The notes: generated by a model from the letters alone, not told the origin. DNA of 64,000 nt from AP-15 sp036500965 (GCA_036500965.1 DASYBC010000051.1:62001-126000), one strand, 5' to 3'. Shown: positions 32,938 to 42,438, numbered from the stretch's first letter. Translations and numbers: made by a program.

Positions 32938-34428
32938 ATGGCGAAGATCGCGGCGAGTGTCGTCTTGTGCCTCTTCGTGCTCGCCGCCGGGGCTCGGGCC
33001 GACGACAACACCAAAATCACGCTGCCGGCGCGGGTGGCAACCCACCATTCGATCGAGCTCGGCGGCCATCGCCTCGATTACGACGCGATCGCCGAGACCT
33101 TTACCTTGACCGACCAAAAGGGCACTGCGGCCGCCTCGATCTTCACGGTTTCCTATCTCGTTCCGGCTCCGGCCGGTGCTATGCGGCCGGTCAGCTTTGT
33201 CTTGAATGGCGGGCCGGGCGCCGCCTCGGTGTTCCTGCATCTGGGCGCGCTCGGACCCAAAATCATGCAGACGCCGGCGGATGGCGAAGCCCCGAGCCCG
33301 CCGGTGCGCATCATCGACAACCCGTCCACCTGGCTGCCGTTCACCGACCTCGTTTTGATCGACCCGGTCGGCACCGGCTACAGCCGCGGCGACGGCAAGG
33401 AGCCAAATCCGGACAAGCAGTTCTGGGACGTGCACGCGGATCTGAACTCGCTCGACGCCGTGGTCCGGCGGTGGCTGACCCGGCACCAGCGCTGGACCTC
33501 GCCGATCTATCTCGTCGGCGAGAGCTATGGCGGGTTTCGCGCGGCGGCGATGGCCGAGAGCCTGCCGCATGACGTCGATGCGACGGTGAGCGGCCTGGTG
33601 CTGATCTCGCCGGCGCTCGACCTTTCCGCCCTGCATCCGAACCAGCGCGATCTGCTCGCCTCCGGGTTTTTCCTGCCGACCTACGCCGCGATCGCCGGTG
33701 CGCTGCACATCGTGCCGCAGGGTGCCGGCGAGCTCGCCGCGGCCGAGCATTTCGCGCTCAGCGACTATCTGGTCGGCCTCGCCGGGATCGCGGGCCAGCC
33801 GCCTTTGGGCGACCCTTTTGTCGCCGAGGTCGCCGGCATGACCGGGCTGCGCCCGGCGCTCGTGCGCCGCTGGCGGGCGCGCATCCCCAATTACGTCTTC
33901 GCCCATCAAATCCTGCGCGACCGCGGCGAACGGGTCAGCCTCTATGACGGCACGATCGCCCGCCCGGCCCCGGCCGGCGAACGGGAGGAGAGCGATCCGC
34001 TGCTCGGCCCGATCGCCGCCGCGTTCGGAGCCGCGTTCAACGCCTATGCGGCCGATGATCTCGGCTACCGCACCGACCAACCCTACCGGGTGCTGGCCGG
34101 CAATGTCTCGCAACAGTGGAACTGGGAGGGCGAGCGCGGCGAAGGCAGAACCGGGCTGCCGATGACCTCGCTCGAAGCGGCGCTGATCGCCCATCCGGGG
34201 ACCAAGGTGCTGATCGCCAACGGCCGCTACGATCTGGTGACGCCCTATCTGTCGTCGCGCTGGCTGATCGATCAGCTGCCGGTGCCGCCGGCGACGCGCG
34301 CCCAAATCCGCCTGCGCGTCTATGACGGCGGGCACATGATGTATCTGCGGCCCGCCTCGCGCGCGGCGCTGGCGCAGGACGCGGCCCAGCTCTATGCCGC
34401 GCCCGGGCCGGGCGCTCCCTCCCAGTGA
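32938..34428 (+). CDS. exported S10-family serine carboxypeptidase-like protein
   Basis: The ATG at 32938 follows GAGGTGGCGG and gives 496 residues with a signal peptide (MAKIAASVVLCLFVLAAGARA). The mature part shows the S10 layout: VLNGGPGAASV (oxyanion region), IDPVGTGYSRG, nucleophile motif VGESYGGFRA, the catalytic aspartate in NGRYDLVTPY and the histidine in YDGGHMMYL. S10 enzymes remove C-terminal residues at acidic pH; bacterial members are secreted or periplasmic. It is divergent from the SDR gene. Confidence 0.92.
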   Translation: MAKIAASVVLCLFVLAAGARADDNTKITLPARVATHHSIELGGHRLDYDAIAETFTLTDQKGTAAASIFTVSYLVPAPAGAMRPVSFVLNGGPGAASVFLHLGALGPKIMQTPADGEAPSPPVRIIDNPSTWLPFTDLVLIDPVGTGYSRGDGKEPNPDKQFWDVHADLNSLDAVVRRWLTRHQRWTSPIYLVGESYGGFRAAAMAESLPHDVDATVSGLVLISPALDLSALHPNQRDLLASGFFLPTYAAIAGALHIVPQGAGELAAAEHFALSDYLVGLAGIAGQPPLGDPFVAEVAGMTGLRPALVRRWRARIPNYVFAHQILRDRGERVSLYDGTIARPAPAGEREESDPLLGPIAAAFGAAFNAYAADDLGYRTDQPYRVLAGNVSQQWNWEGERGEGRTGLPMTSLEAALIAHPGTKVLIANGRYDLVTPYLSSRWLIDQLPVPPATRAQIRLRVYDGGHMMYLRPASRAALAQDAAQLYAAPGPGAPSQ

Positions 34429-34615
34429 CCACCGCCCGGCGCGCCCGGGCGACGGCGCCCAGCACCGCTGGAATTCGGCAGCGCCGTTCATACATACCGG
34501 GCAGCCCGGCGGCACAAGTGCCGCTCGGGAGCTTGCCTTCGCCGCGGGCGCGTGCACAATTCGCCGGCCTTTCGGGTGGCCGCCGCGGTGCTGCTGCTGC
34601 AAGAGCGAGGACGAC

Positions 34616-35365
34616 ATGAAAGCGCTGGTCGCGGTCAAGCGGGTCATCGACTACAACGTCAAGATCCGGGTCAAGGCGGATAAGAGCGGCGTCGAGACCG
34701 CCAATGTAAAGATGTCGATGAACCCGTTCGACGAGATCGCGGTCGAAGAGGCGTTGCGGCTGCGCGAGGCCGGCACGGTCAGCGAGGTGATCGTGGTGTC
34801 GCTCGGCGCCACACAGTGCCAGGAGACGATCCGCACCGCGCTGGCGATGGGCGCCGATCGCGGTGTCCTGGTGCAGACCGACGCCGAATTGCAGCCGCTC
34901 GCCGTTGCCAAGCTGTTGAAGGCAGTGATCCTCGACGAAGAGCCGGAGATCGTGATCATCGGCAAGCAGGCGATCGACGACGACTGCAACCAGACGGGGC
35001 AGATGCTCTCGGCATTGCTCGGCTGGCCGCAGGCTACCTTTGCCTCGAAGATCGCGATCGGCGACGGCAAGGCCGAGGTCACCCGCGAGGTCGATGGCGG
35101 GCTCGAAACCGTGTCGATCAAATTGCCGGCGGTGGTTACCACCGATCTCCGGCTCAATGAGCCGCGCTACGCCTCGCTGCCCAACATCATGCGGGCGAAG
35201 AAAAAGCCGATCGCGACAACGACGCCCGAGGCGCTCGGCGTCGATGTCGCCCCGCGGCTGGTCGTGCTCAAGGTCGAAGAGCCGCCGAAACGCCAGGGCG
35301 GGCACAAGGTCGGCTCGGTCGAGGAACTGGTTGACAAGCTCAAGACCGAAGCGCGGGTGATCTGA
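34616..35365 (+). CDS. etfB: electron transfer flavoprotein beta subunit
   Basis: ETF carries electrons from acyl-CoA dehydrogenases to ubiquinone. The 249-residue beta subunit has AVKRVIDYNVKIRVK at the N-terminus, MNPFDEIAVEEALRL, the AMP-binding IIGKQAIDDDCNQTGQM, and the C-terminal region with LPNIMRAKKKPI (recognition loop). GAGGA precedes the ATG. The stop overlaps the etfA start as TGATG. Confidence 0.97.
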   Translation: MKALVAVKRVIDYNVKIRVKADKSGVETANVKMSMNPFDEIAVEEALRLREAGTVSEVIVVSLGATQCQETIRTALAMGADRGVLVQTDAELQPLAVAKLLKAVILDEEPEIVIIGKQAIDDDCNQTGQMLSALLGWPQATFASKIAIGDGKAEVTREVDGGLETVSIKLPAVVTTDLRLNEPRYASLPNIMRAKKKPIATTTPEALGVDVAPRLVVLKVEEPPKRQGGHKVGSVEELVDKLKTEARVI

Positions 35366-36309
35366 TGGCTGCTCTCGTCGTCGCCGAACACGACAACCGG
35401 GCATTGAAGCCCGCGACCCTCAACGCGCTCGCCGCCGCCAAGGAGATCACCGCCGCCGACGTTGACATCCTGGTGGCGGGTTTGGATTGCCGGGCGGTCG
35501 CCGAGATCGCGGCACAGATCCCCGGCGTCAAGCGGGTGCGCCTCGCCGACGACGCAGCCTACGAGCATGGGCTCGCCGAAAACCTGGCGCCGCTGGTGGT
35601 CGAGCTCGCCAAGGATTATACGCATCTGTTGGCGCCGGCCACGACCGCCGGCAAGAATTTGATGCCGCGGGTCGCGGCATTGCTCGACGTGATGCAGATT
35701 TCCGACATCAGCGCGGTCGTCTCGCCCGACACCTTTGTGCGCCCGATCTACGCCGGCAATGCCTTGCAAACGGTGCAGTCGAAAGACCCGATCAAGGTCA
35801 TCACGGTGCGCGGCACGGCGTTTCCGCCCGGCGCCGCGACCGGCGGGTCGGCGGCGATCGAGCCGGTGGCGCCGACCGGGAGCGCCGGGCTCTCCGAGTT
35901 CGTGCGCGCCGAATTGTCGAAGTCCGAGCGGCCGGAGCTGACCAGCGCCCGTGTCATCATCTCCGGCGGGCGCGGCATGCAGTCGGGCGACAATTTCCAT
36001 CTGCTGGAAAAGGTCGCCGACCAGCTCGGCGCCGCCGTCGGCGCGTCGCGCGCCGCGGTCGATGCCGGCTTTGTGCCGAACGATTACCAGGTCGGGCAGA
36101 CCGGCAAGATCGTCGCGCCCGAGCTTTACATCGCGGTCGGCATTTCCGGGGCGATCCAGCATCTCGCCGGGATGAAGGACTCGAAGGTCATCGTCGCGAT
36201 CAACAAGGACGAGGAGGCGCCGATCTTTCAGATCGCCGATTATGGCCTGGTCGGCGACCTGTTCAAGCTCCTCCCCGAGCTCGCCGCCGAGCTCGAGCGC
36301 CGCCAGTGA
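35365..36309 (+). CDS. etfA: electron transfer flavoprotein alpha subunit
   Basis: The 314-residue alpha subunit has the FAD domain at its C-terminus: VISGGRGMQSGDNF, VGASRAAVDAG, NDYQVGQTGKIVAPELYIA, GISGAIQHLAGMKDSK and INKDEEAPIF. With EtfB it forms the FAD/AMP heterodimer. It is translationally coupled to etfB upstream and the 3-hydroxyacyl-CoA dehydrogenase downstream, tying electron transfer to beta-oxidation of acyl-CoAs. Confidence 0.97.
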   Translation: MAALVVAEHDNRALKPATLNALAAAKEITAADVDILVAGLDCRAVAEIAAQIPGVKRVRLADDAAYEHGLAENLAPLVVELAKDYTHLLAPATTAGKNLMPRVAALLDVMQISDISAVVSPDTFVRPIYAGNALQTVQSKDPIKVITVRGTAFPPGAATGGSAAIEPVAPTGSAGLSEFVRAELSKSERPELTSARVIISGGRGMQSGDNFHLLEKVADQLGAAVGASRAAVDAGFVPNDYQVGQTGKIVAPELYIAVGISGAIQHLAGMKDSKVIVAINKDEEAPIFQIADYGLVGDLFKLLPELAAELERRQ

Positions 36310-37235
36310 GCGCCGCCGCACCCTCGGACACCCCATCGGCGGCTGCCGCGCCGCAGCTCGACCGGTTGCGCCGCATCGGCGTGATCGGCGCCGGGCAGAT
36401 GGGCGGCGGCATCGCCCATGTGTGCGCGCTGGCCGGGATCGAGGTCGTCATCACCGATATAGGCGACGATGCGTTGCAGCATGGGCGTGAGGTGATCGAG
36501 CGCAACCTCGTCCGCCAGGTGGCGCGCGGCCGGATCGGCGAAGAGGACAAGGATGCGGCGCTGGCGCGCATCTCCGGCGGGCTCGATTACGCGCTGTTCG
36601 GTGATTGCGACATGGTCATCGAGGCCGCGACCGAAAAGGAGGAGGTCAAGCGCGAGATCTTCAAAAAGCTGACCCCACAGCTGCGGCCTGACGCGCTGAT
36701 CGCCACCAACACCTCGTCGATTTCGATCACCCGGCTCGCCGCCTCGACCGACCGGCCGGGCAAGTTCATCGGCATGCATTTCATGAACCCGGTGCCGGTG
36801 ATGAGCCTCGTCGAGCTGATCCGCGGCATCGCCACCGACGAGGAAACCTTTGCCCTGACCCGCGGCTTGGCGCTGCGGCTCGGCAAGACGCCGGTCGCGG
36901 CCGAGGATTTCCCGGCCTTCATCGTCAACCGCATCCTGCTGCCGATGATCAACGAGGCGGTCTATGTGCTGTACGAGGGGGTCGGCTCGGTCGAGGCGAT
37001 CGATACCGCGATGAAGCTCGGCGCCAACCATCCGATGGGGCCCTTGGAGCTCGCCGATTTTATCGGGCTCGACACCTGTCTGTCGGTCATGCAGGTGCTT
37101 TATGAGGGGCTCGCCGACAGCAAGTATCGGCCCTGCCCGCTGCTGGTCAAATATGTCGAAGCCGGCTGGCTCGGCCGCAAAGCCGGCCGCGGGTTTTACG
37201 ATTACCGCGGGCTGAAGCCGGTACCGACCCGCTGA
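36306..37235 (+). CDS. 3-hydroxybutyryl-CoA dehydrogenase
   Basis: GTG at 36306 overlaps the etfA stop (GTGA) and gives 309 residues. The Rossmann motif is IGVIGAGQMGGGIAHVCALAG; then EAATEKEEVK, NTSSISITRLA with the catalytic serine, MHFMNPVPVM with the catalytic histidine, and GFIVNR-equivalent AFIVNRILLPMINEA. It ends GRKAGRGFYDY. Length and motifs fit the short 3-hydroxybutyryl-CoA dehydrogenases of PHB/butyrate metabolism. An etfBA-hbd order is common in alphaproteobacteria. Confidence 0.95.
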   Translation: MSAAAPSDTPSAAAAPQLDRLRRIGVIGAGQMGGGIAHVCALAGIEVVITDIGDDALQHGREVIERNLVRQVARGRIGEEDKDAALARISGGLDYALFGDCDMVIEAATEKEEVKREIFKKLTPQLRPDALIATNTSSISITRLAASTDRPGKFIGMHFMNPVPVMSLVELIRGIATDEETFALTRGLALRLGKTPVAAEDFPAFIVNRILLPMINEAVYVLYEGVGSVEAIDTAMKLGANHPMGPLELADFIGLDTCLSVMQVLYEGLADSKYRPCPLLVKYVEAGWLGRKAGRGFYDYRGLKPVPTR

Positions 37236-37272
37236 CCGGCAAAGGCGCGTCCCAAAATCTTGTCGCCTTGAC

Positions 37273-37289
37273 CTTGATCCGTTATCAAG
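37273..37289. promoter_or_regulatory. small inverted repeat upstream of the HNH gene
   Basis: CTTGAT-CCGTT-ATCAAG is a perfect 6-bp inverted repeat with a 5-nt loop, 18 bp before the HNH start and just after a TTGACC box (37268-37273). It could be an operator or a small hairpin; neither is proven. Confidence 0.3.
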
Positions 37290-37307
37290 CTGTCACGATC
37301 GCGTGCT

Positions 37308-37910
37308 ATGCGGCCCACGAGCGACAGTGAGCGGAACGGTTTGTTGGTGACTGCCTGCTTGGAGAATTGCCCGGCCTTGGTGCTCAACGCCGATTTTCGT
37401 CCGTTGAGTTATTTCCCGCTGTCTTTGTGGTCGTGGCAGGATGCGATCAAGGCGGTGTTTCTCGACCGGGTCAACATCATCGACCATTACGATGTTCGGG
37501 TGCGCAGCCCGTCGCTCGAAATCCAATTGCCGAGCGTCGTTTCACTTAAAGAATATGTGCCGGCGGCGCGCCATCCAGCCTTCACCCGCTTCAACGTCTT
37601 TCTGCGCGACCGTTTTACGTGCCAATACTGCGCCGAGCCTTATCCGTCGCACGAGCTGACCTTCGACCATCTGGTCCCGCGCTCGCGCGGCGGCCGCACC
37701 ACCTGGACCAACGTCGTCACCGCCTGCGGCAGCTGCAACCTATTGAAGGGCAACCGCCTGCCGCGCGAGAGCGGCATGTATCCGCGCCACCGCCCAGTGC
37801 AGCCGACGACCCACATGCTGCAGCAGAACGGGCGCGCCTTCCCGCCCAACTACCTGCACCAGAGCTGGCGCGACTATCTCTATTGGGATACCGAGCTCGA
37901 CCCGTTTTGA
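37308..37910 (+). CDS. HNH endonuclease
   Basis: The 200-residue protein holds a compact HNH domain near residues 100-155: a first zinc pair CQYC, then LTFDHLVPRSRGGRTTWTN with the HNH core, and a second pair in ACGSCNLLKGNR. The N-terminal part (LVLNADFRPLSYFPLSLWSW) and the C-terminal YLHQSWRDYLYWDTEL are typical of a widely conserved chromosomal HNH family, not of a mobile intron or restriction system. Its physiological role is unknown, possibly DNA repair. Confidence 0.92.
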   Translation: MRPTSDSERNGLLVTACLENCPALVLNADFRPLSYFPLSLWSWQDAIKAVFLDRVNIIDHYDVRVRSPSLEIQLPSVVSLKEYVPAARHPAFTRFNVFLRDRFTCQYCAEPYPSHELTFDHLVPRSRGGRTTWTNVVTACGSCNLLKGNRLPRESGMYPRHRPVQPTTHMLQQNGRAFPPNYLHQSWRDYLYWDTELDPF

Positions 37911-38098
37911 GGCGTCGGCGCCGCTATTAATGATTTATGCATTTCTCGCAACGAATCGTTCGGGTTGGTGATTGCGGCGCCATCTTGTTGCACTGCGGGA
38001 TTCGCGCCATATGACCGGCACATGCCGCCAGCCGGCCCCGGCAGAGTTGCCGAGCAGCACGGCGGATCGCGGCGCGGAGACAAGGCGAATTGCGCACA

Positions 38099-39091
38099 AT
38101 GGTGAAAGAAGGGCTGCTGCGGGCGGCGAGGGCCGGAGGAGGGTTCGCGCTGACCCGGCGAGCCGCTCGCAAAAGCCTGCGGATCCTCGCCTATCACGGA
38201 TTGTGGACAACGCCCGGGTATCAATACGGCAACCATCTGTTCATGACCCCGGAGCAATTCAAGCGGCGGATGGTCTGGCTGAAGAGGTCTCGCCATCCGG
38301 TGTTGTCGCTCGACGACGCCGTCCGGCGACTCGGTCGGGGCGATTTGCCGGATAACGCAGTTGTCATCACGATCGATGACGGCTGGAGCTCGACCTACAC
38401 CCACATGCTGCCGATCTTGGAAGAGCTGAGCCTGCCGGCGACCGTTTACATCACCACGTGGTACTCGGAAAACCAGTTGCCCGTGGTTAATGTTGTCGCC
38501 GACTACATCTTGAAGCGAGCCGGCGAGGCGCCGGAGAAATTGCCCGGCGTGATTGCCGAGATCGAAAAACTGCCGTCAATTCCGCAACGCGAAGAGGCGC
38601 TGCGCGAGTGCGCTTCGCGCTTCGGCGTGACCATCGAGGAGTGGTGGGAGGGCCGGCAATTCCATGTCATGAGCACCGCCGAGATCCGCGACGCCGACCT
38701 CCGGGGCCTCGACATCCAGCTGCACACGCATCGTCACCGATCGTCCGCGACTGGGTCTGACGATCTGGCGCGCGAGATCGCCGACAACCGAGCGGCGCTG
38801 GCGAGAGCCTGTGCCCGGCCGGAGCACAGCTTCAGTCATTTCTGTTATCCGAGCGGGGTCAATCACGCCTCTGCCGCCGCAGTGCTCGAGCACATCCGGG
38901 TCAAATCCGCGACCCTGGTCGAGCCGGGGATTAATCCGCGAGGCACCAATCCTTATCGGCTGCGCCGCTTTCTCGACGGCCGTTCGATTTCCGATACCGA
39001 GTTTGAGGCCTATTTGAGCGGCGTCCTGGAGGTTTATGGCGCGGTCAAGAGCGCGGCTGAATCGCTCCCTGGTCTGCGCGCTTTGTCTTAG
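38099..39091 (+). CDS. polysaccharide deacetylase family protein
   Basis: The ATG at 38099 gives 330 residues; a TTG at 38090 is another option. NodB-homology motifs are seen: ILAYHGL at the first strand, TIDDGWSSTY (metal and catalytic aspartates), HTHRHRS (metal histidines), and FCYPSG. Such enzymes remove N- or O-acetyl groups from polysaccharides or lipid-linked sugars. The start AARKSLRILAYHG lacks a signal peptide, so it may act in the cytoplasm or at the membrane face. Upstream DNA (37911-38098) is locally AT-rich, consistent with a promoter. Confidence 0.88.
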   Translation: MVKEGLLRAARAGGGFALTRRAARKSLRILAYHGLWTTPGYQYGNHLFMTPEQFKRRMVWLKRSRHPVLSLDDAVRRLGRGDLPDNAVVITIDDGWSSTYTHMLPILEELSLPATVYITTWYSENQLPVVNVVADYILKRAGEAPEKLPGVIAEIEKLPSIPQREEALRECASRFGVTIEEWWEGRQFHVMSTAEIRDADLRGLDIQLHTHRHRSSATGSDDLAREIADNRAALARACARPEHSFSHFCYPSGVNHASAAAVLEHIRVKSATLVEPGINPRGTNPYRLRRFLDGRSISDTEFEAYLSGVLEVYGAVKSAAESLPGLRALS

Positions 39092-39236
39092 CGGCGGGTC
39101 CGCCGGCGCGCCTCCCGCTTGTCATCGGGGTGCACTTCAGGCTTAATTTTTTTTCGGCGGTCAAATCGTGGCCCGGTCTTCTCGGCGCGTGATGTTGACC
39201 GGCCGATGACATGGCGGGGCGAAAGGAACGGTTTCG

Positions 39237-39785
39237 ATGGCGGACCGGCTGGCAAAAAAAGCCAGGCTTCTCGGCATCATCCGGCGCAACTCGCTGCTGC
39301 AGAACCGCGATTTCGTGCTCGCCTCGGGGCGTTCGAGCAGCTTTTTCTTTGACATGAAGCGGACCATGCTCGATCCCGAGGGTGCCGCATTGGCCGCCGA
39401 ACTGCTGTTCGAGCGCATCCGGGACGAGGCGGTCGATTGCATCGGCGGGTTGGAAACCGGGGCCATCCCGATCGTCGCCGCGCTCTGCGCCAAGAGCTGG
39501 CCGGAGAGCCCGATCAGGGGCTTCTTCGTGCGCAAGGAGGCGAAAGGCCACGGCACCGACCAGCGCATCGACGGGCTCCTCGATCCCGGCGCGCGCGTCA
39601 TCCTGTTCGAGGACGTGACCACCACCGGCAGCTCGGTGATGCAAGCCGCGGCAGCGGTGCGGCAACGAAATTGCACGATACTCAAGATCATCACCATCGT
39701 CGACCGCCTCGAAGGCGCCGACGAAACCTTCGCGAAGGCCGGCCTCAAGTTTGAAGCGCTGTTTACTTGGCGTGACTTTAGTTGA
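39237..39785 (+). CDS. pyrE: orotate phosphoribosyltransferase
   Basis: PyrE joins orotate and PRPP to form OMP in pyrimidine synthesis. The 182-residue protein has LASGRSSSFFFDMKR (orotate side), GGLETGAIPI, the catalytic loop RKEAKGHGTDQRI, and the PRPP-binding motif VILFEDVTTTGSS. It is a little shorter than the E. coli enzyme (213), as in other alphaproteobacteria. The stop overlaps the next small gene by TTGA. Confidence 0.94.
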   Translation: MADRLAKKARLLGIIRRNSLLQNRDFVLASGRSSSFFFDMKRTMLDPEGAALAAELLFERIRDEAVDCIGGLETGAIPIVAALCAKSWPESPIRGFFVRKEAKGHGTDQRIDGLLDPGARVILFEDVTTTGSSVMQAAAAVRQRNCTILKIITIVDRLEGADETFAKAGLKFEALFTWRDFS

Positions 39786-40144
39786 CCCGGTCGATCGTCG
39801 ATCTCGCTGCGGCTCATCTGAAGCGCCAATTTCTGTATCAGGCGCAGCGCGATCGGTTTGGCAGTGTCGAGGCGTTGCACGAGCTGGCGATCTATGCCCG
39901 CGGCTGCATCGCCTCTTCGCGGTCCTCCGGCCGGATGACGGTCGCTTTCGTGCTCGAGCGCGTTCTGCACACAGCCGCCCGCGAGCTCGATGGGCGGCCG
40001 GTGCGGATTTCGGAGATCGCCGAGCTGGGCGAGCGTCTGCGCCCCCCGGTGCTGCGCGCGGTCGAGTTTCTTGCCGGGGCCGAGGACGACCCCGCCGAAG
40101 TCGCCGCCGCCCTGATCAGAGCCCGGCCGCCGCGGCAGCATTGA
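39782..40144 (+). CDS. uncharacterised 120-residue protein coupled to pyrE
   Basis: A TTG start at 39782 overlaps the pyrE stop. The product is helical (IVDLAAAHLKRQFLYQAQRD, MTVAFVLERVLHTAAREL) with no membrane segment or known motif that I recognise. Its codon use is like that of its neighbours, and the overlap suggests translational coupling. The non-ATG start and absence of a family keep confidence moderate. Confidence 0.55.
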   Translation: MTRSIVDLAAAHLKRQFLYQAQRDRFGSVEALHELAIYARGCIASSRSSGRMTVAFVLERVLHTAARELDGRPVRISEIAELGERLRPPVLRAVEFLAGAEDDPAEVAAALIRARPPRQH

Positions 40145-40197
40145 TCGTCCGACAGATTGACGCTGCGTCAGCCCTCTCTTATCTAGATCTGCATCCG

Positions 40198-40722
40198 ATG
40201 GCTCTGTTACCGATCATCACCGCCCCCGACCCGCGGCTCAAGATCAAGGCGCGGCCGGTGCCGGCTGTCGACGACGCGGTCCGGCGGCTAATGGACGACA
40301 TGCTGGCGACGATGCGGCAGGCGATCGGCATCGGCCTCGCCGCCCCTCAGGTTGGCATCGCCAAACGGGTCATCGTCCTCGATGTCGCGCGCGAAGGCGA
40401 GCCGCCGCAGCCGATGATGCTGGCCAACCCCGAGATTCTGTGGCGTTCGGCGGAGCTGACCACCGGCAGCGAGGGGTGCCTGTCGCTGCCCGAGCATTAT
40501 GCCGAGGTCACCCGCCCGGACCAGATCCGGCTGCGCTATCTCGACTACCAGAACGAAATTCGCGAGATCGAGGCCTCTGGGCTGCTCGCAACCTGCATTC
40601 AGCACGAGATCGACCATTTGGACGGCGTCCTCTTTGTCGACCACCTTTCGATGGTCAAGCGCGGGATGATCCTGCGCAAGCTCGCCAAGTCGAAGCGCAA
40701 CCGGATCCCGGTCCCCGCCTAG
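40198..40722 (+). CDS. def: peptide deformylase
   Basis: Def removes the N-formyl group from new proteins. The 174-residue protein carries all three motifs: GIGLAAPQVG (G-x-G-LAAPQ), EGCLSLPE with the metal cysteine, and QHEIDHLDG with the two metal histidines and catalytic glutamate. It begins PIITAPDPRLKIKARPV, typical of class I enzymes. It is followed 31 bp later by fmt, the gene for the opposing formylation step. Confidence 0.97.
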   Translation: MALLPIITAPDPRLKIKARPVPAVDDAVRRLMDDMLATMRQAIGIGLAAPQVGIAKRVIVLDVAREGEPPQPMMLANPEILWRSAELTTGSEGCLSLPEHYAEVTRPDQIRLRYLDYQNEIREIEASGLLATCIQHEIDHLDGVLFVDHLSMVKRGMILRKLAKSKRNRIPVPA

Positions 40723-40753
40723 CGCCGGGCGAGCTGTTCGCCGGGAGGCGGGG

Positions 40754-41689
40754 TTGGACCTCATCTTCATGGGCACGCCCGCCTTTGCGGCGACGATCCT
40801 CGCGGCGCTGATCGCCGCCGGTCACCACCTGCGCGCCGCCTATACCCAGCCGCCGCGGCCCGCCGGGCGCGGCCATCGGCTGCAGCCCTCGCCGGTGCAG
40901 CTGCTGGCTGAACGGCACGGCATTGCGGTGTATTGCCCGACGCGCATGCGCGACCCGCAGACACAGGAGCAGCTCGCCTCGCTCGGCGCCGACGCGGCGG
41001 TGGTTGCCGCCTACGGGCTGATCCTGCCGCCGGCGATGCTGGCGGCGCCAAGACTGGGCTGCCTCAATGTACACGCGTCGCTGCTGCCGCGCTGGCGCGG
41101 CGCCGCCCCGGTGCAGCGCGCGCTGCTCGCCGGCGACAGCGAGACCGGGGTCACGATCATGCAAATGGAGGCGGGGCTCGACACCGGCCCGATCCTGATG
41201 CAGCAGGCGGTGCCGATCAGCGCGCAGGCCAATGCCGGGGCTCTGACCGAGGAGCTCGCCGGGCTGGGCGGCCGGCTGATCGTTACGGCTCTCGACGCGC
41301 TGGCGAGCGGCGAGCTGACGCCGCGCCCGCAGCCGCAGGACGGGGTGACTTACGCGCCCAAAATCGGCCGCGAGGAAGGGCGGCTCGATTGGCGCCGCCC
41401 CGCCGGGGAGCTGGAGCGCCGGGTGCGCGCGCTCAATCCGTGGCCGGGCGCCTTTTTCGAGCATCGCGGCGAGCGCCTCCGCGTCCTCGCCGCGCGCACA
41501 GCTTCCGATGCATCGTCCGTCCAGCCCGGCACCGTGCTCGATGATCGCCTGTCGGTGGCGTGCGGCTCGGGCGTGCTGCGGCTTTCCCGGCTGCAGCGGC
41601 CAGGCCGCGCGCCCCTCAACGCCGCCGAGCTGCTGCGCGGCTACCCGATCCCGCCCGGGACTGTTTTGCCGTGCCCCGCTACCGGCTGA
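40754..41689 (+). CDS. fmt: methionyl-tRNA formyltransferase
   Basis: Fmt formylates initiator Met-tRNA with 10-formyl-THF. A TTG start follows GGGAGGCGGGG. The 311-residue protein has DLIFMGTPAFAATIL, the folate/catalytic motif LNVHASLLPRWRGAAPVQ (Asn, His), GLDTGPIL with the catalytic aspartate, and a C-terminal beta-barrel with LNPWPGAFF. Its end overlaps truA by 19 bp, so def, fmt and truA form a coupled group. Confidence 0.96.
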   Translation: MDLIFMGTPAFAATILAALIAAGHHLRAAYTQPPRPAGRGHRLQPSPVQLLAERHGIAVYCPTRMRDPQTQEQLASLGADAAVVAAYGLILPPAMLAAPRLGCLNVHASLLPRWRGAAPVQRALLAGDSETGVTIMQMEAGLDTGPILMQQAVPISAQANAGALTEELAGLGGRLIVTALDALASGELTPRPQPQDGVTYAPKIGREEGRLDWRRPAGELERRVRALNPWPGAFFEHRGERLRVLAARTASDASSVQPGTVLDDRLSVACGSGVLRLSRLQRPGRAPLNAAELLRGYPIPPGTVLPCPATG

Positions 41690-42438
41690 CGATCGAATAT
41701 GACGGCGGCGTGCTGGTCGGCTGGCAGCGCCAGCCTCAAGGCCTGTCGGTGCAGCAGGCGCTCGAAACCGCGGTCGAGCGGTTCTGCGGCGAGAGGCTCA
41801 CGGTGCACGGGGCCGGGCGCACCGACGCCGGGGTGCATGCGCTGGCTCAGGTGGCGCATCTCGACCTCGCGCGCGCGGTGCGGCCCGAGGTGCTGCGCAG
41901 CGCTGTTAACCATCATTTGCGGCCGGCCGCGATCAGCGTGCTCGCCGCCGAGCCGGCGCCGGAGGGCTTCGACGCGCGGCTCTCCGCCATTTTGCGCATC
42001 TATGTCTACCGCATTCTGAACCGGCGCTCGCCGGCGGCGCTCGACCGCGGCCGGGTATGGCGGGTGGCGCCGCCGCTCGATGTCGGCGCGATGCGCGAGG
42101 GTGCGCGCCATCTCGTCGGCCACCACGATTTCACCACCTTTCGCGACCGGCTGTGCCAGGCGAAGTCGCCGCTGCGCACGCTCGATTCGCTCGAGGTTAG
42201 CCGAAGCGGCGATGAGATTCGCATCGAGGCGCGGGCGCGCTCGTTCCTGCATCGCCAGGTGCGCAACATAACCGGGACCCTGGAGCTGGTCGGGCTCGGC
42301 CGCTGGCGGCCCGAGGATGTTGCCCGGGCGCTCGCCGCCCGCGACCGCCGCGCCGGCGGCCCAACCGCTCCCGCCGAGGGTCTTTATCTGGTTGAGGTGC
42401 GCTATCCCAAGGGGAGCCAGGGCGAGCACCAGGACTAG
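41671..42438 (+). CDS. truA: tRNA pseudouridine(38-40) synthase
   Basis: TruA isomerises uridines 38-40 in the tRNA anticodon arm. GTG at 41671 lies within the fmt end. The 255-residue protein has YDGGVLVGWQRQP, the catalytic aspartate in GAGRTDAGVHA, GHHDFTTFRD, and the FLHRQVRNITGTL C-terminal motif. Length and motifs are normal for the family. Confidence 0.96.
   Translation: MPRYRLTIEYDGGVLVGWQRQPQGLSVQQALETAVERFCGERLTVHGAGRTDAGVHALAQVAHLDLARAVRPEVLRSAVNHHLRPAAISVLAAEPAPEGFDARLSAILRIYVYRILNRRSPAALDRGRVWRVAPPLDVGAMREGARHLVGHHDFTTFRDRLCQAKSPLRTLDSLEVSRSGDEIRIEARARSFLHRQVRNITGTLELVGLGRWRPEDVARALAARDRRAGGPTAPAEGLYLVEVRYPKGSQGEHQD

Noticed and set aside
31485..33020. 511-codon reverse frame running from the integrase fragment through the SDR gene
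   Set aside because: Only its last 55 codons look coding (integrase fragment); the rest is a shadow of the SDR gene and repeat DNA.
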